Source: Pyrococcus sp. NA2
GTDB taxonomy: Archaea > Methanobacteriota_B > Thermococci > Thermococcales > Thermococcaceae
Length of the DNA stretch: 64,000 nucleotides
Reading direction: 5' to 3'
Assembly: GCF_000211475.1 (NCBI RefSeq)
Contig: NC_015474.1
Location: 1,550,001-1,614,000, forward strand
Translations under genes and position numbers: made by a program
The notes under the pieces: model-generated
Seen by the model: the letters and a program-made list of their open reading frames with translations, nothing else
Databases searched by the model: none
Told to the model about the DNA's origin: nothing
Shown: positions 9,553 to 18,539 of the stretch, in pieces
Numbering within the stretch: position 1 is the first letter of the stretch
How the letters are laid out: every line of letters starts with the position of its first letter

Positions 9553-10997
9553 AGTTCATTTAGATTTATTCTCTCTATTCCCCAAATTTTTGCCACAAAC
9601 TTCAATTCCTTGGTGTAATCACCAGGAACTGCGGAGAGGTGATTGGCTCCCATAATATTGATGAATTCTTCTTTATTCAATGGATTCTTAATGGCTGTAT
9701 GGGGCCATTGCTTGCCCCACTTCAACTTACCCTCAATTTCCTCATCTATCTCCACTCCCTCAGCAAGGAAGTAAATAAGGTAATACTCCCCTCCTTTCCT
9801 TATTAATCTCGCGAAAGTCAACTTCACAGGTGGAGTTCTGTAGGTTAAAGCACCTCCACTTTTTCCCTGGCACTGACCCTGGATCTTTGTCCTTTTAAGG
9901 TTCTCATATGGATCATCACTCAATCCAGCGTAGTACAAGGAAGAGGCACCACAGTTCGCTATAAGAATTATCTCATCGTCGACGTACTTTATATCCCCAA
10001 AGAGTGGAGGCTTACCACTTAGGTAAAATAGCAGGGCAGAGGTTATCGTTCCTTTGATGTCTCCTTCACAGGTTGCAGGTATAACCTGCTTCTCTCCCTC
10101 AGCATCAACATTGAAGGGGAAGAATGCCGGAATCAAGCATGCTGTAACACCATAAATCTCGCTAAGCTCCGGCTGGCATTTAACTGAGACTGCCATAACT
10201 TCATCCTTAAATTCCTTCCAAGAATCCTTAGCAGCCAGGTAAAGAGCTATCTGCTTTTTGAGAACTTCCGTGGTGAGCATCTTTCCATCGTAAACTATCT
10301 CGACATTCGAGTTCAGCCACTCTAAGAACTTTTCAATTCTCTCTCCCTCGTTAGCTAGTATCTCCTCTGCTCTTCTGATAAGCACATATTGATCTAACAT
10401 TATGAAATCCCCGATGAATTGCTTGAGTCTTGGAAGGTCATCCATCAAATGTTCCATTCCTAGGGTATAAGGGGCACCCCAGAGAAGTAGAGAGGCCTTT
10501 GAAAGCTTTGAGACGGCTTCAACAGCTCTGGCCCACGCTTTGACCTTCTCTACATCTCCCTTCACTCTAACATGATTTAGGGCATGTTCATTTATTGCAC
10601 TCTCCCATAGTGAAGCTCCAACCGATGTTATGCAGGTTGTCCCGGCCCAAGCTGGATCATCATCAGCATAGAGAAGCAGGGGCTTGTTCGTCTCTTTCAC
10701 CAATAATGTGACTAAGTTACTTTCCGTCCAATGCCAGAGTCCAACTATGATCCCACTAACTTCCTCGGAATTTATGGTCTTAGCCGCTCGTAGGACGTCT
10801 CCTTTACTATCTATCCCAAAATTTCCTCCATTAACTAGATCTTTCTCTTTTCCCAAACTATTATTAACATCCAGAACCTCAAATCCTTCGTTTTTGAGTT
10901 CACTGATAAGACTTTTATGCTTTTCAAAGATGGCTTTCTCTCTTTCCATGGACAGGGCCGTTTTCCTGGGATCCGTAAATGTAACTACGGCGAGCAT
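9549..10997 (-). CDS. L-fucose/L-arabinose isomerase family-like protein
   Basis: A 482-residue soluble protein that resembles the sugar isomerase superfamily built on the L-fucose isomerase fold: an N-terminal Rossmann-like half (VVTFTDPRKTAL, GIIVGLWHWTESN) and a C-terminal half with conserved acidic and His residues (PATCEGDIKGTITSAL; NCGASSLYYAG; PHTAI). Metal-dependent aldose-ketose isomerisation is the family reaction. The divergent neighbour is a PfkB sugar kinase, and the pair suggests a small sugar-use unit. The specific sugar is not evident. Its stop overlaps the end of the ferritin-like gene by 4 bases. Confidence 0.6.
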   Translation of the reverse strand: MLAVVTFTDPRKTALSMEREKAIFEKHKSLISELKNEGFEVLDVNNSLGKEKDLVNGGNFGIDSKGDVLRAAKTINSEEVSGIIVGLWHWTESNLVTLLVKETNKPLLLYADDDPAWAGTTCITSVGASLWESAINEHALNHVRVKGDVEKVKAWARAVEAVSKLSKASLLLWGAPYTLGMEHLMDDLPRLKQFIGDFIMLDQYVLIRRAEEILANEGERIEKFLEWLNSNVEIVYDGKMLTTEVLKKQIALYLAAKDSWKEFKDEVMAVSVKCQPELSEIYGVTACLIPAFFPFNVDAEGEKQVIPATCEGDIKGTITSALLFYLSGKPPLFGDIKYVDDEIILIANCGASSLYYAGLSDDPYENLKRTKIQGQCQGKSGGALTYRTPPVKLTFARLIRKGGEYYLIYFLAEGVEIDEEIEGKLKWGKQWPHTAIKNPLNKEEFINIMGANHLSAVPGDYTKELKFVAKIWGIERINLNEL

Positions 10998-11057
10998 GTA
11001 GGTATGAGCGCTCTAAAAATTTTAAACTTTGTTCATGTAAATTTAAAGGGATTCAAA

Positions 11058-11972
11058 ATGATGTACACAATTGGAGAGGTTCTAATAGATCTTATAGCGA
11101 GGGAAGAAGGAGATCTAGGTAATGTTAGGGTGTTTGAGAAGCATCCAGGAGGAGCACCGGCAAATGTTGCTGTGGGGCTTTCGAGGCTCGGTATAAGACC
11201 AGCTTTGATAAGTAAAGTTGGGGACGATCCTTTTGGAGACTTCCTCGTTGAAAAGTTAAAGGAAGAAGGTGTTGAAACAAAGTTCATAGTGAAAGATAAA
11301 GAGAGGCATACGGGGGTAGTTTTTGTTCAGCTTATAGGGGCAAAGCCTCAATTTATCCTCTATGATGGGGTTGCCTACTTTAATCTTAAAGAGGAGGACA
11401 TTGATTGGTCTTTTCTTGACAATGCTGAGTTGCTGCATTTTGGAAGTGTTTTATTAGCTAGAGAACCTGCCAGATCTACCCTTTTTAAGATACTTAAAAG
11501 AGCGAGGAACGTCATTGTAAGTTACGATGTCAACATAAGGGAAGATCTATGGAGGGGAAAAGAAGATGAAATGACAGATTACATAAACAAGGCTATTGAC
11601 TTTGCAAATATTGTAAAGGTGAGCGAAGAGGAGTTTAAATACATAAGGGAAGTAGAAGATAAACTCTTGATAATAACAAGGGGAGAAAGGGGATGTACAA
11701 TAATCTGGGAGAATATGAAAGTTGAAGTCCCGACATTTAAGGTTACTCCCGTGGATACGACTGGAGCTGGAGATGCATTTATGGCTGGATTCCTGGCTTC
11801 CCTTAATTACATGGGAAAGCTGGAGAATTTTACATTCTCAAGAGATGAGCTAATAGAAGCAGGAAAATTTGCAAATCTAGTTGCGTCCTTATCAACAACT
11901 AAGAGAGGAGCCTGGAGTGCTCCAACTCTTGAAGAGGTTAAAAAGCATGGAAGTTTCAGCTTTTTACCATAA
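11058..11972 (+). CDS. PfkB-family sugar kinase (fructokinase-like)
   Basis: A 304-residue ribokinase-family enzyme. The N-terminal signature GGAPANVAVGLSRLG (near residue 31) and the C-terminal DTTGAGDAF motif, with the catalytic Asp, are intact. It closely resembles Pyrococcus fructokinase-type proteins such as PH1459, so phosphorylation of fructose or a related ketose is likely. The frame is open upstream to 10917, but homology begins at MMYTIGEVLIDLI, so ATG 11058 or 11061 is the start. It converges on mptE, with 17 bases of 3' overlap. Confidence 0.85.
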   Translation: MMYTIGEVLIDLIAREEGDLGNVRVFEKHPGGAPANVAVGLSRLGIRPALISKVGDDPFGDFLVEKLKEEGVETKFIVKDKERHTGVVFVQLIGAKPQFILYDGVAYFNLKEEDIDWSFLDNAELLHFGSVLLAREPARSTLFKILKRARNVIVSYDVNIREDLWRGKEDEMTDYINKAIDFANIVKVSEEEFKYIREVEDKLLIITRGERGCTIIWENMKVEVPTFKVTPVDTTGAGDAFMAGFLASLNYMGKLENFTFSRDELIEAGKFANLVASLSTTKRGAWSAPTLEEVKKHGSFSFLP

Positions 11973-12666
11973 GCTCTTCAAAGAACTTAACTTCAGCTTT
12001 TCCATTGTTCTTAAGCCATTCCAAGAGCTCTTTGGCAAATTCAAGCTTCTTTCTTTTCTCCTCCCAAGCATCTATATGATCGTTAAGCCATGGTTTGCTC
12101 CACTTTCCAACCTTCCCTGAGAAGTCAAAGCCCACAAGGATTATCTCTTTTGCTCCAAGCTCCTCAGCTAAGAATGCCCCTCTATCCCCATCGGTAAAGC
12201 CACCAAAGTTGTAGATTATGTCTAGAGGTTCAGTTTGACACGTTCCAAGAACGAGAGGAAAGTTCACAACGAGGGGCAGTTTATCGATATTATCCCCATG
12301 GGCATGGACAACCATTACCGCTCTCCTGGAAGCCTCAAGTAGATCCCTTATTCTTCCATCTAAATCTGTTACAACGACATCTGGAAAAATTCCATTCCTT
12401 AATAGTGCTGTAGTTGCTCCATCTGCTGCTATCTTGGTTCCATCTGAGAAATCCCAGCTTTTAAGTTCTTCTTCTAAATTAGGGCCTGCACCGAAAACGT
12501 ACACTTTTTCCATAATTACAGAATTAAGTTCTTCTTTAATTATGTAATTGTCGTTTTCAATAAGTATTGCCCTGAGAATCTCTGCTGCCTCTCTATCCTT
12601 CTCAATGGAATAACCCATCTCCCTAACTATCCTCTCATAAAAGGGTTTCCATTCTTCCCACTTCAT
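11956..12666 (-). CDS. mptE: 6-hydroxymethyl-7,8-dihydropterin pyrophosphokinase, archaeal MptE type
   Basis: A 236-residue DUF115 protein. Visible motifs are VFGAGPNLEEEL near residue 52, AADGATTALL near residue 79, and PDVVVTDLDG near residue 95, which form the nucleotide and metal site of archaeal MptE. The reaction is transfer of pyrophosphate from ATP to 6-hydroxymethyl-dihydropterin, an early step of the archaeal modified folate. An RFAP-synthase-family gene at 29147 acts later in the same pathway. Its ATG lies about 30 bases from the start of a divergently transcribed guide RNA, so their promoters interleave. Confidence 0.85.
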   Translation of the reverse strand: MKWEEWKPFYERIVREMGYSIEKDREAAEILRAILIENDNYIIKEELNSVIMEKVYVFGAGPNLEEELKSWDFSDGTKIAADGATTALLRNGIFPDVVVTDLDGRIRDLLEASRRAVMVVHAHGDNIDKLPLVVNFPLVLGTCQTEPLDIIYNFGGFTDGDRGAFLAEELGAKEIILVGFDFSGKVGKWSKPWLNDHIDAWEEKRKKLEFAKELLEWLKNNGKAEVKFFEELMVKS

Positions 12667-12695
12667 GCTTTTAAATTAGGAGGAGATATTAAAAA

Positions 12696-12757
12696 GTGAA
12701 CCGATGAGGAGCGAGCCCGGCCCTGAGTGATGATGAGAGCTACCACTACTGAGGTTA
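12696..12757 (+). ncRNA. C/D box guide sRNA for 2'-O-methylation
   Basis: The order and spacing fit an archaeal C/D sRNA exactly. C box ATGAGGA (12704-12710, one mismatch to RTGATGA), 12-nt guide GCGAGCCCGGCC, D' box CTGA (12723-12726), 3-nt spacer, C' box ATGATGA (12730-12736), 12-nt guide GAGCTACCACTA, D box CTGA (12749-12752). AACC before the C box pairs with GGTT after the D box to give the terminal stem. A TATA-like CTTTTAAATT at 12667-12676 lies about 25 bases before the predicted 5' end. Both guides place a G as the methylated base. Its 3' end touches the stop codon of the convergent gene at 12755. Confidence 0.85.
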
Positions 12758-13231
12758 TTCAAAGAAAGCTCCCATGCTCTCCGCTTCCTCATCTGTAAGA
12801 CCCTTAACCTTAAACTCTGGCATTTTATCCTTGAGCTCCTCGTATTCTTCCCTGCTTATCTCCCTGGGTTCGCCGTTCTTAATGTGAAAGTAAACTCCAA
12901 CGTCGTTCTTATAAGCCAAAACGAACTCTCCGCTTTCAACGTTATCGAAGTCAACTAAAATTAAGTTCCCGCCTGTAAATGGCTTCTTGCACTTAAATGG
13001 AACGTTTGCAGAATTCAGCATGGCATCTCCAAGAACAAGGTTAGCTTTCATTCCATTTATCTCCGTATAGAATTGCTTACCTTCGAAGTCCCCTTCGATG
13101 ACTATGAGCTTTTTAATTCCCTCAAGCTCTATTACTGGAGCTCCTTTCTTCTTAAGAATGGAAAACAGTTCTTCAATCGTTTCGGCGTTTCTTAGGCTTG
13201 AAACTAACCCTTCTACCTTCACAAGCTTCAC
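12755..13231 (-). CDS. Conserved Thermococcales-type protein of unknown function
   Basis: A 158-residue acidic, soluble protein, alternating strands and helices, without membrane segments or metal motifs. The C-terminal part is rich in Glu and Asp (EISREEYEELKDKMPEF). I do not recognise a family. It ends at the 3' edge of the C/D sRNA and has its own promoter region at 13232-13296, which separates it from the ABC genes. Confidence 0.6.
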   Translation of the reverse strand: MKLVKVEGLVSSLRNAETIEELFSILKKKGAPVIELEGIKKLIVIEGDFEGKQFYTEINGMKANLVLGDAMLNSANVPFKCKKPFTGGNLILVDFDNVESGEFVLAYKNDVGVYFHIKNGEPREISREEYEELKDKMPEFKVKGLTDEEAESMGAFFE

Positions 13232-13296
13232 CTAAAACCCGTCGAAAATTCCCTTTTAAAGTTTTATCCCAATTATGTGAAAGAAAAATAAAGGGA

Positions 13297-14091
13297 CTAC
13301 CTCTCCAGTGCCACTTTAAACCCCTTAAGTCCAATCAACATCCCTACGAACGCAAGAGCTAGAAGGTAAGCTAGGGACACTATCAGCGTTGAATGTTGCA
13401 AGTGTGTACCATAGATAAACGATCTAACGAGGTTGGAAGCGTGCGTCATTGGGTTTATAGAGACTAGTACGCTGAGAACTTTATTGCTGTCGAATACTGT
13501 CTCTGGGTAGAAGACCGTGGAGAGAAACATCATGGGAAGTATAACTATTCCCGAAATTGCAAGTGGAAGATTCGGGTTTTGACTCTTTGAGAGCAGATAT
13601 ATCATAAAGCTTGATAGCATTACTACAAGGGTGGAGTTCACGAATAAGCTACCAATGAACCCAGTTAACGTTATAGAGGCATCCTCCGCAATTATTAAGG
13701 TAAGGAGTGAGAGCACTATCATGGCAATTATCGCTCGAATGCATGCACTAAGGATCTTCGCCATGAACAAAATCGTTCGAGATACTGGAAGCGTAAACAG
13801 CGTCTCTAGTCCGCCGTAGAAGCGGTCCTGAATGAATGTCGTTGCCCCTCTAAAACCTTGGTTTATGCTGACTAACGTTAGCACTCCAGGAAACATGAAG
13901 GCCAGATAGGATATTCTTGTTCCATTAACCTCCAAATCTCCTACGAGCTTTCCCATTAGGGGGCCAAAGAGCAAAACGTATATCATTGGCTCAAAGAGAG
14001 TTCCCAATAGGAACTCTAGGTCTATTCCAATCTTTGTTTCCCTCGAGATAGCCACCTTAAACGAGTTGATTAGATCAATCATCATGGCCAC
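13297..14091 (-). CDS. ABC-2 type transporter permease
   Basis: A 264-residue integral membrane protein with six predicted membrane segments and the ABC-2 layout: an N-terminal cytoplasmic helix, a conserved region LETLFTLPVSRTILFMAKIL between segments 2 and 3, and a long external loop with Pro/Asn before the last two segments. It pairs with the ATPase whose stop overlaps its start (14082-14091). The complex probably exports a drug, lipid or polysaccharide; the substrate cannot be told. Confidence 0.85.
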   Translation of the reverse strand: MAMMIDLINSFKVAISRETKIGIDLEFLLGTLFEPMIYVLLFGPLMGKLVGDLEVNGTRISYLAFMFPGVLTLVSINQGFRGATTFIQDRFYGGLETLFTLPVSRTILFMAKILSACIRAIIAMIVLSLLTLIIAEDASITLTGFIGSLFVNSTLVVMLSSFMIYLLSKSQNPNLPLAISGIVILPMMFLSTVFYPETVFDSNKVLSVLVSINPMTHASNLVRSFIYGTHLQHSTLIVSLAYLLALAFVGMLIGLKGFKVALER

Positions 14092-15032
14092 CTCTCAATT
14101 ATCTCGAGATAGACATCCTCGAAGTTTGCAGTTGCCGTGAAGATATCCCTAATCTTCAACCCCAGGGAATTTATCACCTGAAGAATGCTGTTTATGGAAT
14201 CATCGAGGGACTTGAAATGCACATCGAAGGAATCATCTCCAGCAAGACGCACATCTTTAACATCTTTAACTCCTAGGAGCGCTTCTCTTATTAATTCAAA
14301 GTTCTCTATCGGTTCTTCAAGTACAACCCTAACAGTTTTTCCAAACTTCTTTTTCAATTCTTTGGGAGAACCTTCTGCCACTATCTTTCCCTGGTTCATT
14401 ATGATTACCTTATCCGCCAAGTATTCTATCTCATAGAGATCATGACTCGTTAAGATAACAGTTGTTCCACTATCTTCAAGTTTCTCCTTAATTAGTTCCC
14501 ATGTTTTCCTTTTACTCCTCGGATCGACTCCTGCGGTAGGCTCGTCAAGGAATATTAGTGGAACATCACTTGAAAGAACACAGGCTAATTGAACCCTTCG
14601 CTTTAAGCCTGTGCTTAGTTGGAAAGGTTTCTTGTGGGCGTGCATCTTTAGATCAAAAAGTTCAAGGATTCGTTCGCAGTATTTCTCCGCATCTTTCTTA
14701 TTGAATCCCCTAAACCTGAAATAGTAGGTGATGTAATCTCTAACTGATAAGGAGGGTGTTAGATCAGGTTCCTGGGTCATATAAGCTATCCTTTTTCTGA
14801 CTTCCAATGGATTCTTCACGGTATTTATACCATCGACAAGAATTTCACCATTGTCTGGTTTGTATATCGTTGCTATCATCCTCAAAGTAGTGGTCTTCCC
14901 AGCACCATTAGGGCCTAGAATCCCAAGGACTTCGCCCCTATCAACGCTAAAGCTGATGTTATTAACCGCAACAATTTCGCCTTCGGGAGTGGGAAATTTT
15001 TTGGTCACATTTTTAACTTCAAGTATTGCCAT
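14082..15032 (-). CDS. ABC transporter ATP-binding protein (drug/polymer exporter type)
   Basis: A 316-residue CcmA-like ATPase with Walker A GPNGAGKTT, signature LSTGLKRRVQLA, Walker B LIFLDEPTAGVDP and switch region LTSHDLYE, all intact. A C-terminal regulatory extension follows (about residues 230-316), as in DrrA-type exporters. The frame is open to 15095, but the start at 15032 fits the family N-terminus MAILEVKNVTKKF and follows GGGTGGTCG. First gene of a two-gene operon with the ABC-2 permease. Confidence 0.9.
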   Translation of the reverse strand: MAILEVKNVTKKFPTPEGEIVAVNNISFSVDRGEVLGILGPNGAGKTTTLRMIATIYKPDNGEILVDGINTVKNPLEVRKRIAYMTQEPDLTPSLSVRDYITYYFRFRGFNKKDAEKYCERILELFDLKMHAHKKPFQLSTGLKRRVQLACVLSSDVPLIFLDEPTAGVDPRSKRKTWELIKEKLEDSGTTVILTSHDLYEIEYLADKVIIMNQGKIVAEGSPKELKKKFGKTVRVVLEEPIENFELIREALLGVKDVKDVRLAGDDSFDVHFKSLDDSINSILQVINSLGLKIRDIFTATANFEDVYLEIIERWP

Positions 15033-15257
15033 ATCGACCACCCAAGAATAATTAGGGGCACTTCTTTGGTGCCTCCCTACTTCTTTTATTATCACCCCTA
15101 TGGGTAGTTCACAAATTTTATGTCAAAAATAAAAATAAAAACTTTTTTGAAACTAATGGTTCAAAACTTAACATTAGTCGTTAGCTAATTTTTACCGGTG
15201 GGTATAAGAACAAATCTCAGAGGAGAAGTGCCAAAGAAAGGTCTAGAATCTGAACTT

Positions 15258-16049
15258 TTATAGAAGCTTCATCATGTCCCAAAGTAAATAAGCTCTCATG
15301 ATTTTTTGCCTGAATCTTTCCTCGATTTCCTTTCTAAACTTCTTTAGGGCTTTATCGTTCAAGGGAAACTCTATCCCCTCGTACTTAACATCAACAAGGA
15401 GCAACCCCTCTGGAGGTGCTGGAGGAACTTTCTTACTCTTATTGAATTTCCCTTCTAGCATTTCTTTAACATCCTCCGCACTCAACTTCCCTAAACCACA
15501 GAGCTCGAGAGCTTTGACGATTCTCCTCACCATCTCCCAAAGGAAGCTCTTTGCCTCGATCTCTATGACGAGAATTGGTCCTAGGACTAATACTTCAATT
15601 CTATCTATGCTTCTAATTGTATCCCTCTCGTCAACCTTCGAGAATGCCGAAAAATCGTGAACTCCTAGGAATAGCTGAGAGCACTCCTTAACCCTTTCAA
15701 CATCAAGTCCAATTGATGGCAGGTAGTATCTGTAAACCTTTGACTTAGCCCAAAATCTTGGGTGGAAGTCTGGTGGAACTTCAATAGCCGATAGAATCCA
15801 AACATCTTCAAGCCTAGCATTTAATACCATGGGATTCAAAGCTTTCTCATCTTCCGTTGTTATTGCCACGACATTCCCCAGAGCACTAACTCCCTTATCC
15901 GTTCTCGATGCGCTCTTGAAGTCACTATATTCAATTCCAGAATTATTTAATGCTTTAATTATTTCACCTTCAACTGTCCTTATATTTGGTTGCCTCTGGA
16001 AGCCATGAAACTTAGTTCCATCGTAGGCTATTTTAAGGGCCACCCTCAT
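15258..16049 (-). CDS. truA: tRNA pseudouridine(38-40) synthase TruA
   Basis: A 263-residue TruA-family enzyme that isomerises uridines in the anticodon stem. The N-terminus has KIAYDGTKFHGFQRQP, and the catalytic Asp lies in SASRTDKGVSALGN (near residue 51). A second conserved region, FLWEMVRRIVKALELCGLG, is present near residue 165. The gene stands alone, divergent from the next, with 48 bases between the starts. Confidence 0.95.
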   Translation of the reverse strand: MRVALKIAYDGTKFHGFQRQPNIRTVEGEIIKALNNSGIEYSDFKSASRTDKGVSALGNVVAITTEDEKALNPMVLNARLEDVWILSAIEVPPDFHPRFWAKSKVYRYYLPSIGLDVERVKECSQLFLGVHDFSAFSKVDERDTIRSIDRIEVLVLGPILVIEIEAKSFLWEMVRRIVKALELCGLGKLSAEDVKEMLEGKFNKSKKVPPAPPEGLLLVDVKYEGIEFPLNDKALKKFRKEIEERFRQKIMRAYLLWDMMKLL

Positions 16050-16097
16050 ATTTAAAAATTAGAATTACTCCCTTAATAAACCTCTGGAGGTAGCGAG

Positions 16098-16601
16098 ATG
16101 AGGGGAAGTGTGAGTAAAATTGTGAGATTCGAGGATGAAGAGGAGTTCATTGAAGAGATGCAAGCTGTGTTTGACGTGTTCAGCGAGCTCTCTCAAAGAT
16201 ACGGGGGAGGAAACGTCCTTGAAGGCGTGATCCTCTGGGATACCATAGGAATTAAAGACGGAGAAGATGTGAAGGTTTTCAGGGTAGGAGAGTTCCAGTA
16301 TGTGAGAGGAACGTTGAGCTTAGAGCCTAAAAAGATGTTTACGCTTGAAAGGTACTTTGACGAGCTTGAGAGTAAATGGGACGAATTGAGCGTTGATGAC
16401 ATAAAGTACTTTGTGGACTTAATGAATGAAGCCCTCGGCGAAGAGATAGTGTACTATGAAGCCTACGATCTAGGTCTCGAGAGAGGAGAGGCTTACATAA
16501 TTATAAACCTCCTAGCCCTTGAATATCTTGATCACGTTATTGACGTTGAAGATAGGGATGCCTTTGAATGGGCCCTAAATACATTGATGAAGTATTTATA
16601 G
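16098..16601 (+). CDS. Acidic protein of unknown function
   Basis: A 167-residue strongly acidic protein (many Glu and Asp, start MRGSVSKIVRFEDEEEFIEE) that seems mixed alpha-beta and cytosolic. The ribosome binding site GGAGGT is at 16085-16090. It directly abuts the next gene, whose ribosome binding site overlaps its stop codon, so the two are co-translated. I do not recognise it. The partner looks RNA-binding, so a role near RNA or ribosomes is only a guess. Confidence 0.65.
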   Translation: MRGSVSKIVRFEDEEEFIEEMQAVFDVFSELSQRYGGGNVLEGVILWDTIGIKDGEDVKVFRVGEFQYVRGTLSLEPKKMFTLERYFDELESKWDELSVDDIKYFVDLMNEALGEEIVYYEAYDLGLERGEAYIIINLLALEYLDHVIDVEDRDAFEWALNTLMKYL

Positions 16602-16610
16602 GTGACCAAG

Positions 16611-17000
16611 ATGAATGTGAAGGAAATGCTAATTGAGCAGTATGGCTACGCACCTGAGGGGATGATCCTTAAAGTTAGAGGAAAGAGGATATACGCTTAC
16701 AAAGGCTGTGAGTTTCCTGAAAATGGCCATGAAGGAATTTACATTGGGACCATTGAAAAAGACGGGATAAGACTTACAATAGAGGGAGCATTCATAATAG
16801 GACCAAAGGCCAAGAAAAACGTGATCGTTCTTGACGATGAAAAAGCAAGGAGATGGATGAGAGGAGAGAACGTTCAAGTTAGCTCGGAGAATGAAGGATG
16901 GGTGATAATAAAATGGAGAGAGTTTTGGCTCGGTGGGGGGAAGCTAAAGGATGGAGTATTGATAAACTATGTCCCCAAGGAGAGAAGGTTAAACGTTTAG
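16611..17000 (+). CDS. PUA-like putative RNA-binding protein
   Basis: A 129-residue basic protein. ATG 16611 is chosen because AGGTGA at 16600-16605 precedes it; a GTG at 16602 is in frame. The pattern YKGCEFPENGHEGIYIGTIE, then FIIGPKAKKNVIVLDDEKARRWMRGE and a C-terminal GWVIIKWREFWLGGGKLKDG resembles the compact PUA-type domain found after NOL1/NOP2/Sun rRNA methyltransferase domains, here standing alone. Binding to structured RNA is inferred from that resemblance. Confidence 0.6.
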   Translation: MNVKEMLIEQYGYAPEGMILKVRGKRIYAYKGCEFPENGHEGIYIGTIEKDGIRLTIEGAFIIGPKAKKNVIVLDDEKARRWMRGENVQVSSENEGWVIIKWREFWLGGGKLKDGVLINYVPKERRLNV

Positions 17001-17056
17001 TTTTTAACCAAAAATTCTAAAAATCCTAAAAAACTTCCAATGCAGGAAAACCTTAC

Positions 17057-17770
17057 ATGAAAAGTGAGTTCAAGTATCTGTTAGCCATAATTTTAATATC
17101 ATTTGGCCTCAGTAGTATTAGTTTAACCCTTCTAGGGCTTGTGAATTTTATTCCCCAGTTTCTAACCTTAGCTCTCATTGATTCCGTGAATCCTTGTACG
17201 TTTGTAGTATACACCATATTCTTGATAGCCTTGTCAATTAAGGGATTACCTAAAAGGAGGTTGTATCTCCTGGGTCTCGCATTCATCTTTGCCGTCTACA
17301 TCTCCTATTACACTTTGGGAGTTGGATTGGTTTTAATAACAGGCAAAATACCCATTAAATGGGCAGGATACTTGGCGATCGCCTTTGGAGTGTACACAAT
17401 AGTAACTGGATTGCTAGAAAAATCGAGAACGGTTGGGAAAGGGAAATTAAGGAAGTTGGCATTTTCAACGGAAGCGACAATTGTTGGAGGCCTTCTTTTG
17501 GGCTTTGTAGTTTCAACAACACTCTTACCCTGTTCCATGGGACCCTACGTGGTTTACGCAACTATCGTGTCAAAGATGAAACTCCTAGCGTATTTCCTCT
17601 TGGCCTTGTATAATTTAATCTTTGTCCTTCCCCTATTCATTATCCTTTTCGCCATGGGTAGCTTAAGTGAAAGTAAGGAATTTTCAAGGGCGATGGTTAG
17701 GCATTCAAGGGAGCTCTCGGTAATATCGGGCATCTTACTCGTGGGGCTTGGAGTTTGGATATTGTTTTGA
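17057..17770 (+). CDS. CcdA/DsbD-like thiol-disulfide membrane transporter
   Basis: A 237-residue protein with six membrane segments. Two conserved cysteines sit in the expected places, DSVNPCTF in the first repeat and LLPCSMGPYV in the second, which are the redox pair that carries electrons across the membrane in CcdA-type proteins. Such proteins reduce extracytoplasmic disulfides. The gene lies in front of fmdE and the importer operon, 74 bases upstream, but an AT-rich gap suggests a separate promoter. Confidence 0.85.
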   Translation: MKSEFKYLLAIILISFGLSSISLTLLGLVNFIPQFLTLALIDSVNPCTFVVYTIFLIALSIKGLPKRRLYLLGLAFIFAVYISYYTLGVGLVLITGKIPIKWAGYLAIAFGVYTIVTGLLEKSRTVGKGKLRKLAFSTEATIVGGLLLGFVVSTTLLPCSMGPYVVYATIVSKMKLLAYFLLALYNLIFVLPLFIILFAMGSLSESKEFSRAMVRHSRELSVISGILLVGLGVWILF

Positions 17771-17843
17771 ACTTAAGGTTGGTAACTAGCATTTTTAAAA
17801 ATCGTTAAAAATCGTGTTACTGTTTCTAAAATTGGTGTGAAAA

Positions 17844-18539
17844 ATGAAAGATTTATCTGAAGCTATTAGAGATAGAGATCTTGAAGTGATACTTGAATAC
17901 GCAAAGATGTTCCATGGCCACATATGTCCATACCTTGCCCTTGGAATTAGGGCATCGATAATAGCAATGGAAGAGCTTGGTGTTGAAAGACTTGGATTTG
18001 AGGAAAGCGTTGATGAGGCTATTCTAGCGATAGTTGAAACCAACAGTTGCTTCACTGACGGTGTTCAAGTAACGACTGGGTGCACCTTAGGAAACAATTC
18101 CTTAATATACCTAGATACGGGGAAAACAGCCTTAACATTGGTAAAGAGAGGCAGTTGGGAAGGAGTTAGGGTGTATGTCGATGCTGAAGAACTCAGAAAG
18201 TATTACCCAGAGGGGGCCACTGAGCTCTTCGAGAAAGTTGTGAAAAGAAGAGAGGGAACTCCAGAAGAGAGGAAGAAGCTGGCGAGATTGTGGGAAGAGA
18301 CTGGAAAGAAGTTTCTCAAACTACCTAAGGAAGTTTTCAAGATTAAGAGGGTTAAGATACCTCCAATAGAACAAGCTCCAATATTTGAGAGCGTTAGATG
18401 CAGCGAGTGTGGAGAGCTGGTCATGGCTCCTAAGGTAATCTACCTCGATGGAAGACCACTGTGCAAATCCTGCGCAGGGGAGAAGATCCTAGGGGTCATT
18501 GGAAGGGGGATAGTCGAGATGGAGGGATTTAAGCTATGA
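17844..18539 (+). CDS. FmdE family metal-binding protein with C-terminal zinc ribbon
   Basis: A 231-residue FmdE-type protein. FmdE was named from tungsten or molybdenum formylmethanofuran dehydrogenase, but it also occurs in non-methanogens near metal importers. The N-terminal domain has [15 protein letters not shown] (near residue 26) and [18 protein letters not shown] (near residue 69); conserved Cys and His residues there could bind metal. The C-terminus has a CSECGEL and LCKSC zinc ribbon. It shares ATGA with the binding protein gene, so it is the first cistron of an importer operon. A chaperone or sensor role for the imported metal or cofactor is inference. Confidence 0.85.
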   Translation: MKDLSEAIRDRDLEVILEYAKMFHGHICPYLALGIRASIIAMEELGVERLGFEESVDEAILAIVETNSCFTDGVQVTTGCTLGNNSLIYLDTGKTALTLVKRGSWEGVRVYVDAEELRKYYPEGATELFEKVVKRREGTPEERKKLARLWEETGKKFLKLPKEVFKIKRVKIPPIEQAPIFESVRCSECGELVMAPKVIYLDGRPLCKSCAGEKILGVIGRGIVEMEGFKL

